The notes under the pieces were generated by a model, which saw nothing but the letters and a program-made list of their open reading frames with translations, was not told where the DNA came from and ran no database searches. From the NCBI RefSeq assembly GCF_030929505.1, contig NZ_JAVFVV010000001.1, forward strand, positions 124,001-188,000: DNA of 64,000 nt, written 5' to 3'. This stretch comes from Mesorhizobium sp. LHD-90 (GTDB lineage Bacteria; Pseudomonadota; Alphaproteobacteria; Rhizobiales; Rhizobiaceae). Position 1 is the first letter of the stretch; every line of letters begins with the position of its first letter. A program made the translations under genes and the position numbers. Shown in pieces: positions 16,136 through 24,709 of the stretch.

Positions 16136-17165
16136 GTCTGTTTCCCCTGTGGTTGGGGGAAGCGCGTGAGAAGGCTTCCCGTTCTTGCCCGCCCGTTTCG
16201 AGCGGGAAATGGCAGCGCACCGTCCGCTCGCCGGGCATGTGGCGATAGGCCGGCGCCTCGGTTCGGCATCGCGGCTGCGCGATCGGACAGCGCGTGTGGA
16301 ACTCGCAGCCCGGGGGCCGCCTGAACACGCTCGGAATCTCGCCGCGTATGGCAAGATCGGCGCGGCGCCGGCGTGGGTCGGGCACCGGCTCGGACTGGAT
16401 CAGCGTGGCCGTGTAGGGATGCATCGGCGCGTCGAACACATCCTGCGTCGGCCCGGTCTCGACCAACCGGCCGAGATACATGATGGCGAGGCGGTCGCTG
16501 ACATGGCGAATGACAGCCAGATTGTGGGTGACGATCATCGCCGCGAAGCCGAGGTCGCGTTTGAGTTCGGCGATCAGGTTGAGCACGTCGCCCTGCACGG
16601 AGACGTCGAGGCCGGCGGTCGGCTCGTCGGCGAGCAGCAGACGCGGCTTCACCGACAAGGCGCGGGCGACGCCGACCCGGCGTGCCTGCCCGCCGGAGAG
16701 TTCGTGCGGGAACCGGTCGACGAAGGAAGCCGGCAGGCCGACCTGCGCCAGCAGGGTTTTGGCGGTGGCACGGCGGTCCGGCACCGCCACGCCCTGGATG
16801 ACCAGCGGCTCGGTGAGCAGCGTGCCGATGCGCAGGCGCGGGCTGAGCGAGGCGACGGGATCCTGGAACATCATCGCCGAGCGGCGGCGCATGGCGCGGA
16901 AATCGACTGATGTCCGCACCTCGTGGTCGTCGAAGGCGATGCGGCCCGCCGCCGCCTTCACCAGGCCGAGAATGGTGCGCGCCAGCGTCGTCTTGCCCGA
17001 CCCGGACTCGCCGACCAGCCCGAGCGTCTCGCCGGGCATGAGCGCCAGCGTGACGCCGTCTATGATGTTGAAACCGGGCAGCGGCCGGGGATCGAGCAGG
17101 CGGCTGAGGAAGCCACCCTGGCCGATGGTCACGGACAAATCCTCGACGGCGAGCAGCGGGGTCAT
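16107..17165 (-). CDS. ABC transporter ATP-binding protein (DppF/OppF-like)
   Basis: 352 residues. Walker A GESGSGKTT at residues 52-60, signature LSGGQARRVGVARAL, Walker B LLLADEPTAGLD. The C-terminal oligopeptide-transporter extension carries a Cys-rich loop (CEFHTRCPIAQPRC), typical of this family and possibly holding an Fe-S cluster. The ATG is chosen at MTPLLAVEDLSV; the open frame upstream is translated palindromic repeat. Energises the importer together with the ATPase at 17335-18300. Confidence 0.93.
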   Translation of the reverse strand: MTPLLAVEDLSVTIGQGGFLSRLLDPRPLPGFNIIDGVTLALMPGETLGLVGESGSGKTTLARTILGLVKAAAGRIAFDDHEVRTSVDFRAMRRRSAMMFQDPVASLSPRLRIGTLLTEPLVIQGVAVPDRRATAKTLLAQVGLPASFVDRFPHELSGGQARRVGVARALSVKPRLLLADEPTAGLDVSVQGDVLNLIAELKRDLGFAAMIVTHNLAVIRHVSDRLAIMYLGRLVETGPTQDVFDAPMHPYTATLIQSEPVPDPRRRRADLAIRGEIPSVFRRPPGCEFHTRCPIAQPRCRTEAPAYRHMPGERTVRCHFPLETGGQEREAFSRASPNHRGNRHDQMEHRPA

Positions 17166-17173
17166 GGGCGTAT

Positions 17174-17314
17174 CCCTCCCCCTTGAGGGGAGGGTGCCGA
17201 GCGAAGCGAGGCGGGTGGGGTAACCTCCAACACGCCAGCGCAAAGAAGAACGTCGAGCTCTCCCGCGGCGACCCCACCCGGCCCTTCGGGCCACCCTCCC
17301 CTCAAGGGGGAGGG
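17174..17314. repeat. Rhizobial-type GC-rich palindromic repeat, copy A
   Basis: Perfect 23-bp terminal inverted repeats (CCCTCCCCCTTGAGGGGAGG plus GTG and complement) enclose about 95 bp, including ACCCCACCCGGC before a GCCC/GGGC mini-hairpin. It fills the gap between the two ATPase genes of the operon. A second copy of the same family lies at 55495-55664. Transcribed RNA would fold into one long hairpin that could reduce expression of the distal ATPase and binding-protein genes. Confidence 0.85.
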
Positions 17315-17334
17315 AGGCGTTGGCGCGTTTGTTC

Positions 17335-18300
17335 TCATGCGGCCACCGCATGACAGCGGGCCGCATGCCGCGTCGACACCGTCACCTTTGGCGGAAGCAC
17401 CGTCAGGCAGGGCGCGAAGGCGCGGTCGCAGCGGCTGGCGTAGACACATCCCGCCGGCGGCGCCAGCAGGCTCGGCAGCGTGCCGGGAATGGTCGGCAGC
17501 CGCTCCAGCCTGTCGTGGAAGCGGGCGGGGTCGCAGGCCAGCAGCGCCTGCGTATAGGGGTGCCGCGCATCGTGGAAGATCGCATCGACCCCGCCTTCCT
17601 CCACCACTTCGCCGGCGTACATGACGTAGACGCGGTCGCAGAGTTCGGCGATCACGCCGAGATGATGCGAGACGACGATGATGATGCCGTTGAACTCGCG
17701 CCGCAACTCGCGCAGCAGATGGATGATCTGCGCCTCCATGGTCACGTCAAGCGCCGTGGTCGGCTCGTCGGCGATCAGCAGGCCGGGGTCGGTGAGCAGC
17801 GCCGCGGCGATGGCGACGCGCTGGCGCATGCCGCCCGACAGTTCGTGCGGATAACTCGCCATGCGGCGCGCGGCATCGGCGATGCCGACGCGCGCCAGCA
17901 TGGCGGCGATGCGCTCCTTCTTCTGCCCGCGGCTCAGATCGCGGCGGCGATGCTGGAAATCGACGAGCTGGTCGCCGATGGTCAGCACGGGGTTGAACGC
18001 CGTCATCGGGTCCTGGCCGACCAGCGCGATCTCGTCGCCGCGCAGCATGCGCTGGCGGTGGGCGTCGAGGCCGACGAGATCAGTGCCGTTGTAAACAATG
18101 GAGCCTTCGACACGCGCATTGGCCGGCAGCAGGTTGGCGAGCGCCGTGACCAGCGTGGACTTGCCGCAGCCGCTCTCGCCGACGATGCCGATCACCTCCC
18201 CCGGGCTGGCTTCGATATCGACGTGGCGCAATGCGTTCACCGCGCCCTGAGGCGTCTCGTAGCGGACGCTGAGGTTTTGGGCGGAGAGCGAGCCGGTCAT
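17335..18300 (-). CDS. ABC transporter ATP-binding protein (DppD/OppD-like)
   Basis: 321 residues. Walker [10 protein letters not shown], signature [15 protein letters not shown], Walker [13 protein letters not shown], and the C-terminal oligo_HPY extension with [14 protein letters not shown]. The ATG overlaps the upstream permease stop (ATGA). It ends next to the palindromic repeat that separates it from the second ATPase. First ATPase of the importer in the operator-bounded cluster. Confidence 0.93.
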   Translation of the reverse strand: MTGSLSAQNLSVRYETPQGAVNALRHVDIEASPGEVIGIVGESGCGKSTLVTALANLLPANARVEGSIVYNGTDLVGLDAHRQRMLRGDEIALVGQDPMTAFNPVLTIGDQLVDFQHRRRDLSRGQKKERIAAMLARVGIADAARRMASYPHELSGGMRQRVAIAAALLTDPGLLIADEPTTALDVTMEAQIIHLLRELRREFNGIIIVVSHHLGVIAELCDRVYVMYAGEVVEEGGVDAIFHDARHPYTQALLACDPARFHDRLERLPTIPGTLPSLLAPPAGCVYASRCDRAFAPCLTVLPPKVTVSTRHAARCHAVAA

Positions 18301-19184
18301 GCGGGCCGCCCCGCTCTCATGCGCGGGTCGAGATAGTCGCGCAGGCCTTCGCCGAGGAAGGTGAAGCCCAGCGTCGCCAGCACCAGCGGCAGGCCGCCGA
18401 AGATCACCATGAACGGCGCGGAACGGATCGAGGTATAGCCGTCATAGAGAATCGAGCCCCAGGACGGGGTCGGCGGCCGGACGCCCAGGCCGAGGAAACT
18501 CAGGCCGGCTTCCACCATGATGACGACCGGTATGTCCATCGACAGGAGGATGATCAGCGGGCCGACGACATTGGGCAGGAGATGGATGAAGATGATGCGG
18601 AACGGGCCGGCGTCGAGCAGCCGTTCGGCGAGGATGTAGTCGCTGTTCTTGAGCGCCAGCGTCTGCGCCCGGATCAGCCGCGCATAGCTCGGGAACGAGG
18701 TCATGGTGATGACCAGGATCAGCGTGCCTGTGCCGGCGCCGAGCACGGTGATGATGGCCAGCGCGAACATGATCATCGGCAGCGAGTTCAGGCTGTCGAA
18801 GGTGAGCACGAGGATGGCGTCGAGCCAGCGCGGCCCGTAGCCGGCGATGAGCCCGAGCAGCAGCCCGACGGCGCCGGCGATCGCCACCGAGACCATGGCG
18901 ATCATCAGCGCGGTGCGCGCGCCGTGGATGACGCGGGAAAGCAGGTCGCGGCCAAGATGGTCGGTGCCGAACCAGTGCTCCATGGACGGCGGCTGCAGCT
19001 TGTGCAGCACGTCGATCCTGGTCGGCGAATAGGGCGCCAGCCACGGCGCGAAGGCCGCGGTGACCAGGAAGCCGACGACCAGCACCAGCGCGATGCTGGT
19101 GATCGGGTCGGCGAGCAGCGCGCGCAGCGCCGGGAAGCGTTGCCGGCCGCTGTAGGAAGCGCCAACCTCAGCCACGGAAGACAT
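18297..19184 (-). CDS. ABC transporter permease (DppC-like)
   Basis: 295 residues with about six membrane segments, starting with an OppC N-terminal segment (SIALVLVVGFLVTAAFAPWL). DppC landmarks: HWFGTDHLGRDLLSRVIHGA and the EAA-type loop near YILAERLLDAG that contacts the ATPases. Starts within the end of the upstream permease gene (17-bp overlap) and overlaps the ATPase gene by 4 bp. Confidence 0.93.
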   Translation of the reverse strand: MSSVAEVGASYSGRQRFPALRALLADPITSIALVLVVGFLVTAAFAPWLAPYSPTRIDVLHKLQPPSMEHWFGTDHLGRDLLSRVIHGARTALMIAMVSVAIAGAVGLLLGLIAGYGPRWLDAILVLTFDSLNSLPMIMFALAIITVLGAGTGTLILVITMTSFPSYARLIRAQTLALKNSDYILAERLLDAGPFRIIFIHLLPNVVGPLIILLSMDIPVVIMVEAGLSFLGLGVRPPTPSWGSILYDGYTSIRSAPFMVIFGGLPLVLATLGFTFLGEGLRDYLDPRMRAGRPA

Positions 19185-20118
19185 CGCGCACCCTCGGGTC
19201 GAGCCGCGCGATCAGCAGGTCGGCGGCAATGGTGATGGAAACATAGATGGCGGTCATGATCAGCACCGTGCCCATCACCACGGGATAGTTGCGGGTGTTG
19301 ACGGCGTCGGTGATCAGCTTGCCGATGCCGGGCCGGGCGAACACCGCCTCGACGAAGACGGCGCTGGACAGGATGGAGCCCAGGCCCACGGCGACCAGCG
19401 AGATGGTCGGGATGATGGCGATGCGCAGCGCGTATTTGGAGACGATCTTCCATTCGGGCAGGCCGAAGGAGCGCGCGGTGCGGATATGCGGCTCGCCCAT
19501 CACCTCCATCATCGAGGCCCGCACCATGCGGGCGATGTAGCCGATCCAGCCGAGCGCGATCGCCAGCGCTGGCAGGATCAGCGCCTCGATCTGGCTGACG
19601 ATGCTGCCGGCCTCGCCGGCGCCGATCGCCGGCAGCCAGCGCAGCGTGACCGCGAACACCAGCAGCGAATAGATGGCGACGACGAAAGACGGCACGGCGA
19701 TGACGGCGACCGACACCACGCCGATCGCCGTGTCGGCCGCCGTGCCGCGCCGCATCACCGACAGGCAGCCGAGCGGCACGCCGATGATCAGCGCGGTCGC
19801 AAGCGCGGCCACGCCGAGGATCAGCGTGTTGGGCAGGGCCGCCATGACCAGCGTCGACACCGGGCGGTTGGACCACACGTCGTAACCGAGATTGCCGGTC
19901 AGCGCGTTGCGGAAGAACTGGACGATCTGCCACCACACCGGCTGGTCGAGGCCCATGCGCTCGGTAAGCATCCGCTTGAGTTCGGGTGTGGCGCGCGGTC
20001 CGAGCGCCACGCTCGCCGGGTCGCCTGGAACCAGGAAGACAGCCGCATACATTGCGACCATGACGAAGATAAGGATCAGGAGACCGAGACCGATGCGCTT
20101 GAAGGCGTAGGTGAGCAT
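19168..20118 (-). CDS. ABC transporter permease (DppB-like)
   Basis: 316 residues with six predicted membrane segments. DppB landmarks: the N-terminal MLTYAFKRIGLGLLILIFV helix, VPGDPA in the first periplasmic loop, the EAA loop near HIRTARSFGLPEWKI, and VFARPGIGKLITDAV. It starts 15 bp after the hydrolase stop. With the DppC-like protein it forms the membrane channel of the importer. Confidence 0.93.
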   Translation of the reverse strand: MLTYAFKRIGLGLLILIFVMVAMYAAVFLVPGDPASVALGPRATPELKRMLTERMGLDQPVWWQIVQFFRNALTGNLGYDVWSNRPVSTLVMAALPNTLILGVAALATALIIGVPLGCLSVMRRGTAADTAIGVVSVAVIAVPSFVVAIYSLLVFAVTLRWLPAIGAGEAGSIVSQIEALILPALAIALGWIGYIARMVRASMMEVMGEPHIRTARSFGLPEWKIVSKYALRIAIIPTISLVAVGLGSILSSAVFVEAVFARPGIGKLITDAVNTRNYPVVMGTVLIMTAIYVSITIAADLLIARLDPRVRDVFRG

Positions 20119-20133
20119 GGCCTCCCGCTCCCG

Positions 20134-22143
20134 TCAGGCGAAGTCGCGCCTGATGCGCCGCGTCGCCGCGGCACTGTGAACGAGTTGGCCTCGTTCTCGC
20201 GCCTCCAGACGCCAGCTCAGGGTGAAATGCGTCTCGTCGGCCGTCAGTTCGGTGCGCGCCGCGCTTTCCGTGTCGGCCTCGCCGCTCTCGATCGCCCAAC
20301 GGTACTCGGTCACCAGCTTCGCCGAAAGCGGATCGTCGGGGCGGATGCTCATGATGTCGGTGTTGGCCGATGCAACGGTTATGCCGCGGTCGTCATAGCG
20401 CAGGCGGCCGTGATCGGAGGTGAGGGTTATCGTCTGCAGGCCACCGCCGACATCGTCGGTGACGATGCGACGGTCGAAACCTTGTTCGAACACGGTTGTC
20501 GGGACTGGCGGCGCGGTCTCGGCCGGTTCGAAGCGTACCGTGCCGTCGAGTGGTGATGGCGGGCGGACGGGCAAAATAAGGGTGCTTTCGCCCGTCGCCA
20601 CCGTCAGCGTCGAGAGTCTTGGCTGCGGCCACAGGATCGGCCAATGCTGATTGGCGATGGCCAGCCGGACGCGATGGCCCTTCGGGACGATCCTCCCGAA
20701 ATCGTTGAGCTTGAGCCGGACGCGAAACGGCCTGCCAACGGGGCACGGCTCCGGGAACTCATGGCTGTCGCGCTGGCTGAGGTTGAGCACGCCATAGGTC
20801 ATCAGCGCCGACGTGCCGTCCGGGTAGACGTCGCAGAGCCGGGCGGCGAGGTTGACATGCGGCTGGTCGACCGTGACCAGAAGATCGATCTCGGGCGCGC
20901 CGAGCAGCGTCAGGTGCTCGTCGAGCGGCTCGGTGTCGAAACACAGCGCCAGCCCGTCCTCGCGGCGCTGGTCGATCGCCATGTCGGGACAGCTTCCGCC
21001 ATAACCGCCCCAGCGGCCGCAGTCGCGGCCGGCATTGGTCGGCGAGCACACGGACCGCGTCCCGCCCGTCACCGCTTCCGGCCCCAGTCCGGTGGCGTTC
21101 ATGTGCAGCGTCCGGCGTTCGATACGCGGCGACGGCCATTTTTCTTCCGTCGCCCACGATCCCGCATGGTCGGGCAGGTAGAACGGTTTTGGCCGTTCCT
21201 CGCGGGTGATCCAGGCGCGATACATCGGCTCGTCCATGATGCCGGTGTCCTCGCCGTTCAGCCAATGGCGCCACCAGCGCAACGCCTCCTGCAGGTAGCC
21301 GATCAGCGGGCCGGGCGCGCCGCGGCAGGGATAGGCATGCGACCACGGCCCGACGATTCCCAGCCTCGGCGCCGAAAGCTTCTCCAGCAGGCGCGGCACG
21401 AAGTTCGAATAGGAGTCCTCCCAGCCGCAGACGGCCATCACCGCGCATTCGATTGCGGAAAAATCCTCGCAGACCGAACCCTGCCTCCAGTAGGCGTCGC
21501 GGCGCTGATGCCCGAGCCAGATCTCCGACAGCGACCGTGTCGTCTTCAGCCGCTCTTCCCACATGCCGCGCCAGGCGTCGCCGACGATCTGCGGATCGGG
21601 CGCCATCGCCTTCTTCACCAGCATGAAGTTCGACCACATCTCCTGTTCGGTCAGCAGCGCGCCGCCCATGTAGTGGATGTCGTCGGCATAGCGGTCGTCG
21701 GTGGCGCAATGGGCGATGATCGCCTTCAGCGCCGGCGGTCGGCGGGCGGCCACCTGCAACGAATTGAAGCCGCCCCAGGAAATGCCGGTCATGCCGACAC
21801 TGCCGTTGCACCAGGGCTCGGCGGCGAGGAATGCAATGATCTCGCAGGCATCCTCCTGTTCGCGCGGCAGATACTCGTCGGCAAGGTCGCCATCGGAATC
21901 GCCCGCGCCGCGTATGTCGACCCGGCAATAGGCGAGGCCGTGGCCGGCGTACCAGGGAGCCATGTCCATGTCGCGGGCGACGGTGCCGTCGCGGCGGCGG
22001 TAGGGCACCATTTCGACGACCACAGGCGCCTTCTTGTCGGTCACCGGACGCCACAGCGTGGCGGCGATCCGCGTGCCGTCCGCCAGCATGATCCAGAGCG
22101 GATCGATCGTTTCGACCTCGAAGGGGAATTCGGTTCGCACCAC
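20134..22143 (-). CDS. CocE/NonD-family alpha/beta hydrolase
   Basis: 669 residues. N-terminal alpha/beta-hydrolase with nucleophile Ser122 in GISWGG, probable Asp in CGWEDSYSN and His in GPWSHAYP; the C-terminal part is the beta-sandwich X-Pro peptidase-like domain (HRVRLAIANQHWP). Members hydrolyse esters or amides such as cocaine, cephalosporin esters and X-Pro peptides. No signal peptide, so it is cytosolic and would act after import. The start is the GTG 17 bp after the operator; an adjacent GTG is an alternative, and the frame is open through the operator itself. First gene of the importer operon, so its substrate is probably what the transporter brings in. Confidence 0.88.
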   Translation of the reverse strand: MVRTEFPFEVETIDPLWIMLADGTRIAATLWRPVTDKKAPVVVEMVPYRRRDGTVARDMDMAPWYAGHGLAYCRVDIRGAGDSDGDLADEYLPREQEDACEIIAFLAAEPWCNGSVGMTGISWGGFNSLQVAARRPPALKAIIAHCATDDRYADDIHYMGGALLTEQEMWSNFMLVKKAMAPDPQIVGDAWRGMWEERLKTTRSLSEIWLGHQRRDAYWRQGSVCEDFSAIECAVMAVCGWEDSYSNFVPRLLEKLSAPRLGIVGPWSHAYPCRGAPGPLIGYLQEALRWWRHWLNGEDTGIMDEPMYRAWITREERPKPFYLPDHAGSWATEEKWPSPRIERRTLHMNATGLGPEAVTGGTRSVCSPTNAGRDCGRWGGYGGSCPDMAIDQRREDGLALCFDTEPLDEHLTLLGAPEIDLLVTVDQPHVNLAARLCDVYPDGTSALMTYGVLNLSQRDSHEFPEPCPVGRPFRVRLKLNDFGRIVPKGHRVRLAIANQHWPILWPQPRLSTLTVATGESTLILPVRPPSPLDGTVRFEPAETAPPVPTTVFEQGFDRRIVTDDVGGGLQTITLTSDHGRLRYDDRGITVASANTDIMSIRPDDPLSAKLVTEYRWAIESGEADTESAARTELTADETHFTLSWRLEARERGQLVHSAAATRRIRRDFA

Positions 22144-22160
22144 GGCGGGGATGTCCCGGA

Positions 22161-22196
22161 AAACGCCTTGTTGAACGATCGTACAACAAGGCGTTT
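22161..22196. promoter_or_regulatory. Long perfect palindrome, probable TetR operator, copy 2
   Basis: Perfect 13-bp arms (AAACGCCTTGTTG and complement) around AACGATCGTA. The inner 24 bp (22167-22190) equal the reverse complement of 9867-9890, while the outer arm bases differ (AAACGC here, CGCAATTGG there) yet keep perfect pairing. It lies 17 bp before the hydrolase start. The covarying outer arms imply selection on symmetry, as for a dimeric regulator or an RNA hairpin. Confidence 0.8.
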
Positions 22197-22317
22197 CGAG
22201 GGGCAAGCGGATATAGGCACGATCCGCTTGGTTTCGCTGGAAGGCTGGAAGGTACTTGGGCGGAGGCTCGGCTTGCCGCGCGGTCAGCGGCGCCAGGCCG
22301 GCCGTCGGCCTCACGGG

Positions 22318-24360
22318 TCAGGCGCCGGGCGCGGTTCCGTTCGTCTCGCCGACCAGCTCGAAAATCTCGATCCCGGCGGCGCGGCCCTTGGCCTGGGCGA
22401 CGCCGAGGCTGCGAAAGGTGAAGCCGCCGCCGCTCTTGCCGCGCACCGCGTCGCTGACCAGGATCGTCGTGCCGTACTGCTTGTTCATGCCTTCCAGCCG
22501 CGAGGCGACGTTCACCGTGTCGCCCATGGCGGTGTACTGGCGCCGCGCCTGCGCCCCGACGCTGCCGACCACCGCCTCGCCGGTATGCACGCCGAAGCGC
22601 GTCACCAGTTCGGGGCGTCCCTCCCGCCGGCAGCGCAAATTGAGCTCGTCGATCGCAGCCTTGAGCTCGAGAGCGCAGCGGCAGGCGTCGTCGACATGCG
22701 CCGGATCGGCGAGTGGCGCGTTCCACATTGCGTAGATGGAATCGCCCAGATACTGGATGATCGCGCCGTTGTGGCGCTCGACGATCGGGTTCATCGTGTC
22801 GAAATAGACCGACAGCATGCCGACCACCTCCTCGGGCGAATGCTGCTCCGAGATGGTGGTGAAGTCGCGTATGTCGGTGAACAGCACCGTCACGTCCTGC
22901 CTGGCCGCCTGTCCGGCCTTGGCTTGGCCGGAGGCGACGATGGTGCGCACGACCTCGCGCGGCACGTAGAGCGCGAAGGTGCGGATCGCCTCGCGCGCCG
23001 CGGCCAGCGCCCGCGACAGCGTGTTGATCTCGGCGATCCACGAATTCGGCGCGGGCGGCGCGTCGAAGTCGAGGTTGCCGATCTGGCGCGCGTCTTCCGA
23101 CAGGCCGAGCAGCGCCCGGCTGATCAGCCGCGCCACCAGCAGCGCGACCAGGATTCCCGCGAGCAGCACGATGCCGGTGACGATCAGGTTCTTTCGCAGC
23201 AGCCGCTCGCTCGGGCCGACGAAATCGGACAGCGGTGCGGCGATCACGATGGTGTTGCCCTTCAGCAGGTCGGAGAAGCCAACCGGGGAGATGCGCGCCA
23301 GATAGGGCTCGCCCGCGACCTGGAAACGCGCCGTCCGGTCCTGGTTTTCGGCGATGACGCGTAATTCCTCCTTGATCGCATCCAGGGCCTGGTCGACCGG
23401 CGGAGGCTGGCTGCCCGCCTTGGAAACCCCGGCGAAACCTTCGAGAATGCCGTTCATCGTCGCTTCGTCCGAATGGACGATCAACTTCTTCTCGCGGTCG
23501 AAGACGAAGCCGCGCGCATTCGTCGAGACCGCGCCGTCGGCCAGCACCCGGCTCAGCGTTTCCAGAAGCAGGTCGACGCCGACCACCACTCCGCCGTCGC
23601 CCGCCATCGGCGCCGCCAGCGTCAGCGCCAGCGAACCGGTCGTCGCCGTCACATAGGGGCCGACCGAGACAGGTTCGCCGGCCTTCGAGGCGGCCCGGTA
23701 CCATGGACGGCGGCGCGGGTCGTAGGTCACCTTGTCGGTGGAACGCTCGGCGATCGTCACATTGTTGCGGTCGAGGAAGCGCCAGGTGAGCACCGGGCCG
23801 GTCTCTTGCTGTTCGATGGTCCGCACCGCGAACACGGTATCGGCGGGCATGTCCGCCGCCTCGATCCATTTCGGGTTGCGGGTGACCGCGACGGCATGCA
23901 GGAACGAGCCGTCCGGATAGCCGACATAGGCGCCGTCCATATAGGGCGAGCCCTCGAGCGTCTTGATCAGGTAGTCGGTATTGGCCTTCAGGTCCTGCGG
24001 TGGGGCGGTCAGCAGCGGGGTCAGCACCGACGCAACCGTCACGGTGGAATAGCCGTCGCCGAACAGGCTGCGGTAGCGGTCGATCGTCTGCTGACTGAGC
24101 TGCGCCATCTGCTGCTCGGCATTGGCAAGCGCCATGCGCCGCCCCTGCTCGTAGGTGAGCGCCATCAGCGGCACGGAGATGCCGATCAGCAGCAGTACGA
24201 TGACGATGCTGAGATGCAGCCGCAGCGGCTGAACCCAGCGGGCTGCGACGACGTCCGGCGTGGCTGCGGCGGTTCCGGCGGGCGCGGCAGCCTGCGACGC
24301 GTCGCCCGCCGCGACGACCGGAGACTTGCCGCTTTGCGGCTGGCGGGTTTCGGTTGCCAT
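22318..24360 (-). CDS. Membrane adenylate/guanylate cyclase with Cache sensor, HAMP and class III catalytic domain
   Basis: 680 residues. A membrane helix near residues 48-70 (IVIVLLLIGISVPLMAL), an extracytoplasmic double-Cache-like sensor (PYMDGAYVGYPDGSF), a second helix near 385-405 followed by HAMP, and a class III cyclase domain from about 485 to 665. Metal-binding Asp residues sit in LFTDIRDF, and YLGDSIYAMW is also conserved. It should convert ATP to cAMP in response to a periplasmic ligand. It lies upstream of the hydrolase operon on the same strand, separated by 174 bp holding the operator, so it is probably its own unit. The C-terminal tail (GRAAGIEIFELVGE) is typical of rhizobial cyclases. 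Confidence 0.9.
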   Translation of the reverse strand: MATETRQPQSGKSPVVAAGDASQAAAPAGTAAATPDVVAARWVQPLRLHLSIVIVLLLIGISVPLMALTYEQGRRMALANAEQQMAQLSQQTIDRYRSLFGDGYSTVTVASVLTPLLTAPPQDLKANTDYLIKTLEGSPYMDGAYVGYPDGSFLHAVAVTRNPKWIEAADMPADTVFAVRTIEQQETGPVLTWRFLDRNNVTIAERSTDKVTYDPRRRPWYRAASKAGEPVSVGPYVTATTGSLALTLAAPMAGDGGVVVGVDLLLETLSRVLADGAVSTNARGFVFDREKKLIVHSDEATMNGILEGFAGVSKAGSQPPPVDQALDAIKEELRVIAENQDRTARFQVAGEPYLARISPVGFSDLLKGNTIVIAAPLSDFVGPSERLLRKNLIVTGIVLLAGILVALLVARLISRALLGLSEDARQIGNLDFDAPPAPNSWIAEINTLSRALAAAREAIRTFALYVPREVVRTIVASGQAKAGQAARQDVTVLFTDIRDFTTISEQHSPEEVVGMLSVYFDTMNPIVERHNGAIIQYLGDSIYAMWNAPLADPAHVDDACRCALELKAAIDELNLRCRREGRPELVTRFGVHTGEAVVGSVGAQARRQYTAMGDTVNVASRLEGMNKQYGTTILVSDAVRGKSGGGFTFRSLGVAQAKGRAAGIEIFELVGETNGTAPGA

Positions 24361-24709
24361 CTAGGCGACCCAGGAGATCAGGGGGACGATCGAAGGCAAG
24401 GGGAGGGGGCAGATCGGCCTGCCGCCGGACAGCGCATGCGCGTCAAGAAATGGCTCCAGACGCGTCAGCGAATGGCGATGGTTCGTCGGCATGCTATTCC
24501 CCTCGGCCGCACGGTCGCAGCATATGCGCCCAAACGCCAGAGCGTTTTCGGTACAAGGATGTGGTTTTACCCCGGCAAATCGACGCGGTGCTGCCTTGCG
24601 GCATCGGGCTGGCGCCGCGCATAATCCGCACCGACATTGGTTTTCTGTTTTCTCGATGCGGCGAAGATGCCACCAATGGCTCGAGAGGATTTTTGATGGG
24701 GTCAGGCGA
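24361..24709. other. 349-bp divergent intergenic region
   Basis: Lies between the cyclase (minus) and HupE-like (plus) genes and should hold both promoters. A small hairpin (AAACGC, CAGA loop, GCGTTT) sits at 24532-24547. I looked for a cobalamin or nickel riboswitch ahead of the HupE-like gene and found no convincing conserved core. No gene seen. Confidence 0.5.

Noticed and set aside
20644-23869. Very long open frames antisense or out of frame to the hydrolase and cyclase genes (906 and 1036 codons)
   Set aside because: They are shadows caused by high GC and codon bias; they show runs of Arg/Gly/His without any domain, and the other frame has clear conserved motifs.
24540-24709. Cobalamin or nickel riboswitch ahead of the HupE-like gene
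   Set aside because: No conserved B12-box or NiCo-type core could be recognised.
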